Source of the DNA: Gemmataceae bacterium
Lineage (GTDB): Bacteria; Planctomycetota; Planctomycetia; Gemmatales; Gemmataceae
Reading direction: 5' to 3'
Length of the DNA stretch: 36,286 nucleotides
NCBI GenBank assembly: GCA_028288765.1
Contig: JAQGHQ010000024.1
Location: forward strand, 1-36,286
How positions within the stretch are numbered: position 1 is the stretch's first letter; the number at the start of each line of letters is the position of its first letter. Of the stretch, positions 24,224 to 30,626 are shown piece by piece. The notes beneath the pieces are model-generated. The model ran no database searches. It had not been told where the DNA came from and saw only the letters and a program-made list of their open reading frames with translations. Position numbers and translations under genes: made by a program.

Positions 24224-25660
24224 TTAACGCAACAGCTCGGGAATCACGTGCCCGTGCACGTCGGTCAGCCGGCGGTCGATCCCGTCGTGCCGGACGGTCA
24301 GCTTCGTGTGGTCGATCCCGAGCAGGTGCAGGATGGTAGCGTGGAGGTCGTACACTTCCGTCGGGTGCTTGCGGTCGGCCGGCTTGTACCCGAACTCGTC
24401 ACTCGGGCCGTGGGTCACCCCGCCCTTCACCCCGCCTCCGCAGAGCCAGTTGGTGAAGCAGTACGGGTTGTGGTCGCGGCCCTTCCCGCCCTGCGAACTC
24501 GGCATCCGGCCGAACTCGGTGGTCCACAGGACGATCGTGTCGTCGAGGAGGCCGAGGCGTTTCAGGTCAGCGATCAGCGCGGCGGCCCCGCGAGCCATGC
24601 CGTAAGCGAGCGGGCCGTGGTCCCGCTTCACGTCCTCGTGGCTGTCCCAGTTCCGCCGCGGAAAACCGTTGTCGTTCCCGCTCCAGACCTGCACGAACCG
24701 CACCCCGCGATCCAGGAGCCGGCGGGCGACGAGACACTTCCGGCCGAAGTAGTCCGTCTCTTCCACCGGGTTGATCTCCTTGTCGAACGCCGACTTCCCG
24801 TGGTCGAGCCCGTACAGCTTGAGGACGTGGGCCGGCTCCTTCGAGAGGTCGAGGGCCTCGGGGGCGGCCAGCTGCATCCGGGCGGCGAGTTCGTAACTCC
24901 GGATCCGGGCGTCGAGCCGCTCGTCGCCGGCCCGGGTGGCGGCGTGGCCGCGGTTGAGCTTCGTCATCAGATCGATCCCGGCCCTATCCCCGGCCGGGGT
25001 GACGAACTTCGCCCGCTCGTCCGGGAAGAGGTCCTCGATCGGGTTCTTCGCCCCGGGATAGATGACCGTACCCTGGTGCTGGGCCGGGAGGAACGCGCTG
25101 TCCCAGTTCTTGGTCCCGTTCGACGCGAGCCCGCGGTGGTCGGGCAGGACCACGAACGTCGGCAGGTTCTCGTTCATGCTGCCGAGCCCGTAGCTGACCC
25201 AGCAGCCCATGCCCGGAAACCCCGGACGGTTGAACCCCGTTGTCTGGAGCAGCGTACCCTGCGAGTGGACCCCGGTCTTGCCGACCATGTTGTGGACGAA
25301 GGCCAGCTCGTCGACCACGTCGCCGAGCGGGGCGACGACTTCCGAGAGCCTCTTCCCGGACCTGCCGTACGGCTTGAACTCCCAGAGGGGCCGGAGCCAC
25401 GGGCCGAGGCCGTTTTGGAAGGCTTCAACGGGTTCGCCGAACTCGGCCGGCTGGCCGTGCCGCTTGACGAGTTCGGGCTTGTAGTCGAACAGGTCGACGT
25501 GGCTCGCCCCGCCGGCCATGAAGAGCTGGACGACCCGTTTGGCTTTCGGGGCGTGGTGCAGCCCGCCGTTGGCGAGCGCCCCGTCGCGGCCGAGCAGGGT
25601 GGCGAGGGCAATCCCGCCGAGCCCGCCGCCGGAATGCCAGAGGAAGTCGCGCCGGTTCAT
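24224..25660 (-). CDS. DUF1501 domain protein, Tat-exported
   Basis: A 478-residue protein of the planctomycete DUF1501 family, related to the alkaline-phosphatase/sulfatase fold. It starts with a twin-arginine signal, MNRRDFLWHSGGGLGGIALA, so it is exported folded, probably with metal. Family blocks are VVQLFMAGGASHVDLFDYKP, GVHSQGTLLQTTGFNRPGFP, FVQVWSGNDNGFPRRNWDSH with EDV, and LWTTEFGRMPSSQGGKGRDH with NPYCFTNWLCGGG. The invariant Asp/His residues that would bind metal are present. These proteins are nearly always encoded next to a PSD1 protein, as here (PSD1 lies 168 bp upstream on the same strand). Enzyme activity has not been shown for most members, so the substrate stays open. Confidence 0.92.
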   Translation of the reverse strand: MNRRDFLWHSGGGLGGIALATLLGRDGALANGGLHHAPKAKRVVQLFMAGGASHVDLFDYKPELVKRHGQPAEFGEPVEAFQNGLGPWLRPLWEFKPYGRSGKRLSEVVAPLGDVVDELAFVHNMVGKTGVHSQGTLLQTTGFNRPGFPGMGCWVSYGLGSMNENLPTFVVLPDHRGLASNGTKNWDSAFLPAQHQGTVIYPGAKNPIEDLFPDERAKFVTPAGDRAGIDLMTKLNRGHAATRAGDERLDARIRSYELAARMQLAAPEALDLSKEPAHVLKLYGLDHGKSAFDKEINPVEETDYFGRKCLVARRLLDRGVRFVQVWSGNDNGFPRRNWDSHEDVKRDHGPLAYGMARGAAALIADLKRLGLLDDTIVLWTTEFGRMPSSQGGKGRDHNPYCFTNWLCGGGVKGGVTHGPSDEFGYKPADRKHPTEVYDLHATILHLLGIDHTKLTVRHDGIDRRLTDVHGHVIPELLR

Positions 25661-25682
25661 GGAATCATCCGAAAAGGCAAAG

Positions 25683-25807
25683 GATTCACCACAGAGTCAC
25701 AGAGAGCACAGAGGAAATACCAAAACAGAGAGCAGATCATGTTGAATACGACTTCTTAACACGCTTTTCTCTCCTCCTCTGTGTCCTCTGTGACTCTGTG
25801 GTGAATC
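25683..25807. repeat. Inverted repeat CACCACAGAGTCACAGAG between PSD1 and DUF1501 genes (family G)
   Basis: GATTCACCACAGAGTCACAG continuing AG (25683-25704) is the exact complement of 25786-25807. The match continues inward with a mismatch to about 34 bp (CACAGAGGA against TCCTCTGTG). It occupies most of the 168-bp gap in a gene pair that would otherwise be a simple operon. The purine-rich CAGAG units resemble those in the family H repeat at 29775-29957. Confidence 0.85.
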
Positions 25808-25827
25808 TTCTGTTTTCTCTTCCCGCC

Positions 25828-28800
25828 TCAATCAACGAACACGAATTCGTTCAGGTTCAGGATCACCCGGCAGGCGTTCGCCAGGCCGTGCTCTTTCGCG
25901 TATCCCGTTAGCGCGTCCCGTTCCGCGTCCGTGGGGTTTCGCCCCAGGGCAAGCCGGAACGCCGCCGACACGCGGCCGGCCTCGTCCGCGGCCAGCTTCT
26001 CCACCCGGGCGGCGAAGTGGCCGGCCATCGCGACCGCGAGCTTGTTGTTCAGGAGCGCCAGGGCCTGCTGCGGGGTGATCGTCTGGTTCCGCTTCTCGAC
26101 CGCGAGCGACGGGTCCGCACAATCCAGCGCGGCCATGAACGGCTGCTGCTTCGACCGGACCACGAACCGGTATACCGCCCGCCGGTGGGCCTTCGGGTCG
26201 TCCGGGTCGTGGAGGTGATACTGGTAGTGCGGGGAGTGCTCGGGCTTCTCGACCACGAAGTCCTGAAAGCTCGGCCCGCCCATCGTGAGGTCGAGCTTGC
26301 CGGCGACGAACAGGATGCCGTCGCGGACCGCTTCCGCCTCCAGCTTCCGCCGGTTCTGCCGCCACAGGAAGCTGTTGTCTCCGTCGATCTTCTCGTTCGC
26401 GGGGTTCCCCGACGACGCCTGCCGGTAGGTCGAACTCGTGACGATCAGCCGGTGTAGCTTCTTGAGCGACCCGCCGCCGTCGCGGACCTCGGCCGCGAGC
26501 CAGTCGAGGAGCTCGGGGTGAGTCGGGAGCTGGCCCATCTTGCCGAAGTCGTTCGGGGTGTCGACGATCCCCCGGCCGAAGTGGTACTGCCACACCCGGT
26601 TCGCGATGCTCCGCCAGGTGAGCGGGTTGGCCGGGTCGGTCAGCCACCGCGCGAGGGCGGCCCGACGGTCACCTTCCGTGTGGCCCGGGGGCAGTTCGAA
26701 CCGGCCGTTGACCCCTGGAACCGCGGCGATCGCGCCGGGGCCGACCTCCCGGCCTGGTTTGGTCACATCTCCCCGCGGCAGGACGAAGATCGGCCGCGGC
26801 TTCCCGCCCGTCGGCCCTGTCCCGACGAAGTTTCCAGCTCCGGTGTGGACTGCCCCGACGTACGCCACACGGCGGGACGCGGGCAGCTGGCGGAGGGAGA
26901 GATCGGCCGCATCCCGGTCCGCGCTTGCCGCCCGTCGCTCGGCCGCGGTCGGCCCGTCGAGCGCCTTGGCCAGGATTGCGTCGCGGGCCCCGACCAGCTT
27001 CGCCAGATCGTCTACCGTCACCTTTGCCGCGGTTGGGAAAATGCCGTCGGTGAGGTTCGACTTCCGCCACCGAACCGGGGCCTCGATCGTGTCGAGTGCC
27101 GTCACTTCCTTCCCTGCGGCGACGTTCTTCCCGGCGGCGTCGAACGCTTCCACCTCCGCGAGCGCGAGGATGAAGTCGTTCTGCCGGGGGGCCAGTTTCG
27201 TCGCCGTCACCCGGATGTGCCGGGCCGACTTCCCGCCGGCCGCCACGTTCACCGCGACCGTTCCTGGGTTCGCGTAGTCCGCGGCGGTGTGGTCCGCGAC
27301 CACCACGACGTTCATCTTGAACGCGACATCGTCCGAGACCTCGACCTTGAATCGGACCGGGAATCCGAACCCGGCCCCGATTTTATTGAAGTCGTCGTGA
27401 CACGGCCGGAGGACGATCCGGTCGAGCTTCATACTCATGCCGAGGTCGACCTGCACCCACTTCGCCCTGTCCTCCCGGTCCGAGATGGCCGAGTGGTAAC
27501 CGTATTCCGCGCGGGGCGGCGCCGCCGGCTGCTTCGCCCCTTCGATCGTCCGTTCGATCTCGACGAGTTCCGTCCCCGCCCGCTTGCGGGCAGCAGCCTC
27601 GATCGCGGCAATCCTCGTTTCCGCCCCCGTCTTCTTCGCCTCCAATTCCGCGCGCTTCGCCGCGGTCGCGGGGTCGGCGTCGTACACCTTGTCCGTCCGG
27701 TCGACGGCGGCGAACACGGCGTGCAGGCGGTAGTAATCTTCCTGCGCGATCGGGTCAAACTTGTGGTTGTGGCACTGGGCGCAGTGGACGGTCAGGCTCA
27801 TGACCGTACCGATCGTGTTCGACACGAAGTCGTCGCGGTCGAGGTGCCGGGCGACCTTCCCATCAATCTTCGTTTCCGGCAGCTCGGCGTGGCCGATGAA
27901 GTCCCACGGGCCGGCGGACAGGAAGCCCAGGGCCTCGGTCCCGTCGACCGTGCCCGGGAAAAGCACGTCGCCGGCCACCTGCTCCTGGACGAACCGGGCG
28001 TAGGGCTTGTCGGCGTTCAGGCTGCGGATCACGTAATCGCGGTACGGCCAGGCGTTCGGCCGGGGCTTGTCCTTGTCGTACCCGTGCGTCTCGCCGAAAT
28101 GTACGACGTCGAGCCAGTGCCGCGCCCACCGCTCGCCGTACCGCGGCGAGGCGAGGAGGTCGTCGACCACCTTCCCGTAGGCGTCCGGCGAGGCGTCCTT
28201 GAGGTATGCGTCGACGGCCTCGGGCGTCGGCGGGAGGCCGATCAGGTCGAAGTACACGCGGCGGAGGAGTGCGCGCCGGTCGGCTTCTGGTGACGGGGTC
28301 AGGCCCTTCTCGACCAGTTTGGCGAGTACGAAGCGGTCGATCGCATTCCGGATGGCGAATTGTGGATTTCGAATCTCGGGCCCGGGCGGCCGAATAATCG
28401 GGCGGAACGACCACCAGTCGGCGGGGTTGGCGGCCGATCCGTCGTCAGGCCACTTGGCTCCTTGACCCACCCATGTCCGCAGTGTGCCGACCTGAGCCGT
28501 CGTGAGCCGAGCCCCCTTCGGGGGCATCGGCCGGTCTTTCTCGTTTTCGCCAACCAGGTGGAGGAGCAAGCTATCAGCTGGTTTCCGGGAAACAATTACC
28601 GCGCCGGAGTCCCCGCCCTTGAGGGCATCCGTTTTTCGATCGAGACGCAGCCCGCCCTTCTGCTTTTCCGCCCCGTGGCACGACGTGCAGTGGTTCGCGA
28701 AGATGGGCCTCACGTCCCGGTCGAAGTCGACGACCTGGGCGGGTCCGGGGGGCTCATCGGCCCCCCGGCTCCCGGTCGGAACGGCGAGGAGGACGGCTGC

Positions 28801-28842
28801 AAGAGTGAGGGGAAGGGAGAGGGGGCGGGGCATCGGCGGCAC
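25828..28842 (-). CDS. PSD1 and planctomycete cytochrome c domain protein with an inserted discoidin-like domain
   Basis: A 1004-residue exported protein. The signal peptide (PLSLPLTLAAVLLAVPTGSR) is followed by a planctomycete cytochrome c domain with heme motif CTSCH at 52-56. DUF1549 (about 165-385) includes a second heme-type motif CAQCH at 354-358. A Lys/Ala-rich helix (390-440) leads into a discoidin-like beta domain (about 447-602: KWVQVDLGMSMKLDRIVLRP, GFGFPVRFKVEVSDD, RHIRVTATKL). DUF1553 lies at the C-terminus (RWLTDPANPLTWRSIANRVW; SSTYRQASSGNP; QALALLNNKLA). Family members are presumed redox or carbohydrate-related exported proteins of unknown reaction. A discoidin-like domain usually binds glycans. 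The start may be 28842 or the ATG nine bases inside it. It is paired with DUF1501. Confidence 0.92.
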   Translation of the reverse strand: MPPMPRPLSLPLTLAAVLLAVPTGSRGADEPPGPAQVVDFDRDVRPIFANHCTSCHGAEKQKGGLRLDRKTDALKGGDSGAVIVSRKPADSLLLHLVGENEKDRPMPPKGARLTTAQVGTLRTWVGQGAKWPDDGSAANPADWWSFRPIIRPPGPEIRNPQFAIRNAIDRFVLAKLVEKGLTPSPEADRRALLRRVYFDLIGLPPTPEAVDAYLKDASPDAYGKVVDDLLASPRYGERWARHWLDVVHFGETHGYDKDKPRPNAWPYRDYVIRSLNADKPYARFVQEQVAGDVLFPGTVDGTEALGFLSAGPWDFIGHAELPETKIDGKVARHLDRDDFVSNTIGTVMSLTVHCAQCHNHKFDPIAQEDYYRLHAVFAAVDRTDKVYDADPATAAKRAELEAKKTGAETRIAAIEAAARKRAGTELVEIERTIEGAKQPAAPPRAEYGYHSAISDREDRAKWVQVDLGMSMKLDRIVLRPCHDDFNKIGAGFGFPVRFKVEVSDDVAFKMNVVVVADHTAADYANPGTVAVNVAAGGKSARHIRVTATKLAPRQNDFILALAEVEAFDAAGKNVAAGKEVTALDTIEAPVRWRKSNLTDGIFPTAAKVTVDDLAKLVGARDAILAKALDGPTAAERRAASADRDAADLSLRQLPASRRVAYVGAVHTGAGNFVGTGPTGGKPRPIFVLPRGDVTKPGREVGPGAIAAVPGVNGRFELPPGHTEGDRRAALARWLTDPANPLTWRSIANRVWQYHFGRGIVDTPNDFGKMGQLPTHPELLDWLAAEVRDGGGSLKKLHRLIVTSSTYRQASSGNPANEKIDGDNSFLWRQNRRKLEAEAVRDGILFVAGKLDLTMGGPSFQDFVVEKPEHSPHYQYHLHDPDDPKAHRRAVYRFVVRSKQQPFMAALDCADPSLAVEKRNQTITPQQALALLNNKLAVAMAGHFAARVEKLAADEAGRVSAAFRLALGRNPTDAERDALTGYAKEHGLANACRVILNLNEFVFVD

Positions 28843-28856
28843 CCGGTGGCGGGCAG

Positions 28857-28879
28857 GGGTGGGGACAGTAACCCCACCC
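28857..28879 (-). terminator. Possible hairpin terminator after the His-rich gene
   Basis: GGGTGGGG (28857-28864) pairs with CCCCACCC (28872-28879) around a 7-nt loop, between the His-rich gene end and the PSD1 start. No clear U-run follows on the minus strand, so a terminator role is only possible. Confidence 0.35.
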
Positions 28880-28933
28880 TACCCGAAAACTCACCGTCCG
28901 CCATCACGCGATCGCGGGACACACCCGGTTCAA

Positions 28934-29278
28934 TTATGCGAGCCGAACAGGCCCGTGGTCGTCGCAGTGGTCCCCGTGCGGGTGGTGCAGGTGACCGCCA
29001 ACCAGATAGTCCACGTGGTCGCCGTGGGGGACGGCTTCGTGGCCGCATCCCGGGCCGTGCCGATGCTCGTTGTCGTGCTGGCCACAGGCGTGGGCCGGAG
29101 TGCAGGTGGCGGGGTTGGCGGCGGTAACCGCCAGCTGGTGTTCCTCGACCGTCCCGTCGGCCTCGGTGTGGTGCAGGTGACCGTCGTGCAGGTAATCGGT
29201 GTGCCCGTTGTGCGTCACGGCCGTGTGCCCGCAGTTCGGCCCGTGCTGGTGGTCGTGGTTTCCGTGGTGGCTCGCCAT
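28934..29278 (-). CDS. Histidine-rich metal-binding protein with two HGPxCGH repeats
   Basis: A 114-residue protein with 26 His and 5 Cys and no signal peptide or membrane segment. It consists of two similar modules: residues 12-37 (HGPNCGHTAVTHNGHTDYLH then DGHLHH) and about 74-99 (HGPGCGHEAVPHGDHVDYLV then GGHLHH), separated by a His-poor linker. The C-terminal PHGDHCDDHG adds further ligands. This composition fits a cytoplasmic store, chaperone or buffer for zinc, nickel or cobalt. The ATG lies one base after the stop of the ArsR/SmtB gene and has a GGAAGGAG site inside that gene's end, so the two are cotranscribed and translationally linked. Metal regulation is therefore likely. Specificity for zinc is inferred from the regulator. 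Confidence 0.85.
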   Translation of the reverse strand: MASHHGNHDHQHGPNCGHTAVTHNGHTDYLHDGHLHHTEADGTVEEHQLAVTAANPATCTPAHACGQHDNEHRHGPGCGHEAVPHGDHVDYLVGGHLHHPHGDHCDDHGPVRLA

Positions 29279-29279
29279 G

Positions 29280-29558
29280 TTAATCGTCTCCTTCCGGGGA
29301 AGCCTGCGCCGGTGCCGCGTTCAGCTCGTTCGCGTGGTCCAGCGCGTTCAGGATCAGATCGGCAACGTGCCGATCGGAGAGTGCGTAATAAACGTGATTC
29401 CCGTCCCGACGCCGGGCGATCAGCCCTTCGCCGCGAAGGATGCGTAGCCGTTGGGACACGGTCGAAAACTTCTCGCTCATCGCCTCAACGATCTCGGTCA
29501 CGCACAGCTCGCCCTTCTGGAGCAGATCCAGGATGCGAAGCCTCGGCGCGTCCCCCAT
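29280..29558 (-). CDS. ArsR/SmtB-family metal-sensing repressor (N-terminus broken by a frameshift as read)
   Basis: The intact frame gives 92 residues from MGDAPRLRILDLLQKGELCV, with the winged helix EKFSTVSQRLRILRGEGLIA and RRRDGNHVYYAL. The last helix reads SDRHVADLILNALDHANE. Its Asp-x-His and His-x-x-Glu spacing matches the alpha-5 zinc site of SmtB exactly. Family members normally have another helix before MGD. The DNA upstream, up to about 29670, still encodes one in frame (ISAAALERAAQLFRA, preceded by SCKISDHARKGE), but no ATG, GTG or TTG lies in that frame. An ATG at 29673 would serve if one G of a five-G run (29667-29671) were absent. The true protein is probably about 130 residues starting at 29673. 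The present start may be the only functional one, or the base may be a sequence error. Confidence 0.8.
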   Translation of the reverse strand: MGDAPRLRILDLLQKGELCVTEIVEAMSEKFSTVSQRLRILRGEGLIARRRDGNHVYYALSDRHVADLILNALDHANELNAAPAQASPEGDD

Positions 29559-29676
29559 CGCACGGAAGAGTTGGGCGGCCCGTTCCAGCGCTGCAGCCGA
29601 GATGGCCTCGCCTTTGCGGGCGTGGTCGCTGATCTTGCAGGATGGAACCGGCTCTTTAATGGCGCACCCCCATTCC

Positions 29677-29702
29677 GCTATTTCATGATTTCATGGAATA
29701 GC
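29677..29702. promoter_or_regulatory. 12-2-12 imperfect palindrome, likely ArsR/SmtB operator
   Basis: On the minus strand it reads GCTATTCCATGA-AA-TCATGAAATAGC, with 11 of 12 arm positions complementary and a 2-nt spacer. ArsR/SmtB repressors classically bind 12-2-12 imperfect inverted repeats over their own promoter. It lies 4 bp upstream of the proposed ATG at 29673, in an otherwise AT-poor neighbourhood. This position also supports the longer reading of the repressor gene. The transcription start is not determined. Confidence 0.75.
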
Positions 29703-29774
29703 AGAGTAGGTGGCCTGTGTCAAGCGCCGATCGTACCGTTTTCGTTGACGTTCGCCGGTCAAGAGCGTGAGGTG

Positions 29775-29957
29775 TTAACCCGGATTTCTCGCCGCTGAGC
29801 CCGCAGAGATCGCAGAGATCGCAGAGGAACGGCCGGAGAGAAGTTCGGACCCGAGCGTGTGATCCGTCGTGCGGAGGAGCCCCGCCCCCCGCTCTTCGAA
29901 CTCCGGTCCGGATTCCCCTTTGCGTCCTCCGCGCTCTCCGCGGTGAGAAATGGGTTA
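29775..29957. repeat. Inverted repeat with GTTAACCC ends covering the response-regulator stop (family H)
   Basis: The left part (GTTAACCCGGATTTCTCGCC then GCTGAG, followed by tandem CAGAGATCG units) is roughly complementary to the right part at 29905-29957, whose minus strand reads TTAACCCATTTCTCACCGCG then GAG. The right end supplies the TAA stop of the response regulator (29955-29957). The element lies in the gap between the response regulator and the metal-sensing genes. Apart from this repeat and the operator, I see nothing in 29703-29954. Confidence 0.72.
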
Positions 29958-30626
29958 AACCAGCTTTTCCTTCAAGGCCTTGGCGACGGCACCGGACCGG
30001 GTATGGACCTGGAGCTTCTCGTAAATGTTGCGGATGTGGGTGTCCACGGTGTGGACGCTCAGCCCGAGCTGCGCCGCGATCTCTTTCTTGATCAGCCCGC
30101 GGACCATCAGGTTTAAAACATCGCGTTCCCGATCGGTCAGGCCGTAGTCGTGCGGGATCGGGGCCAGTTTGGCGAACATCTCCAGCACCCGTCGGGCGAT
30201 CCGGGCGTTCATCGGCGAGCCCCCGGCCACGACCTCCCGGATCGCCCCGGTGAGCTGCTCGACCGGCGACATCTTCAACAGGTACCCCGACGCTCCCGCG
30301 CAAATAGCCCGAAAGATCTTGTCGTCGTCGTCAAACACGGTCAGAATGATCACCCGCACCCCGGGGGCGGCGGCCACCAGCTTCGGGATACCGTCGAGCC
30401 CGCTCATCCCGGGCAGCCCGACGTCGAGCAACACGACGTCCGGGGGATCGGCAGACGGCAGAGCGCCGAGCGCCTCTTCGCAGGAGCTGTAGGCGGCCGG
30501 GCAGGTCAGCCCGTCGGCCCCGTCCACCACCCGGGCGACCGCCCGGCGGTACACGTCGTTGTCCTCGATCAGCCAGACCCGCGTCGGCGGTGTGTCCGGG
30601 GCCATCGGTTCCTCGGTGGGTGTCAT
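29955..30626 (-). CDS. NarL/FixJ-family response regulator
   Basis: A 223-residue two-component regulator. The receiver domain (about 15-130) has the acidic pair in IEDND (21-22), phospho-acceptor Asp68 in VVLLDVGLPGMSG, and Lys118 in GYLLKMSP. A LuxR-type helix-turn-helix follows (about 160-220: LTDRERDVLNLMVRGLIKKE then IAAQLGLSVHTVDTHIRNIY). It binds DNA as a dimer after phosphorylation. The ATG at 30626 overlaps the stop of the histidine kinase gene as ATGA, so the kinase upstream is its partner and translation is coupled. A second ATG at 30605 is also possible. Target genes are not evident. Its stop codon lies within an inverted repeat. Confidence 0.93.
   Translation of the reverse strand: MTPTEEPMAPDTPPTRVWLIEDNDVYRRAVARVVDGADGLTCPAAYSSCEEALGALPSADPPDVVLLDVGLPGMSGLDGIPKLVAAAPGVRVIILTVFDDDDKIFRAICAGASGYLLKMSPVEQLTGAIREVVAGGSPMNARIARRVLEMFAKLAPIPHDYGLTDRERDVLNLMVRGLIKKEIAAQLGLSVHTVDTHIRNIYEKLQVHTRSGAVAKALKEKLV

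Noticed and set aside
26518..28293. Long open frame (591 codons) on plus, antisense to the PSD1 gene
   Set aside because: It mirrors the codon pattern of the PSD1 gene, is rich in Arg/Val/Glu/Asp/His as expected of GC-driven antisense frames, and has no family motif.
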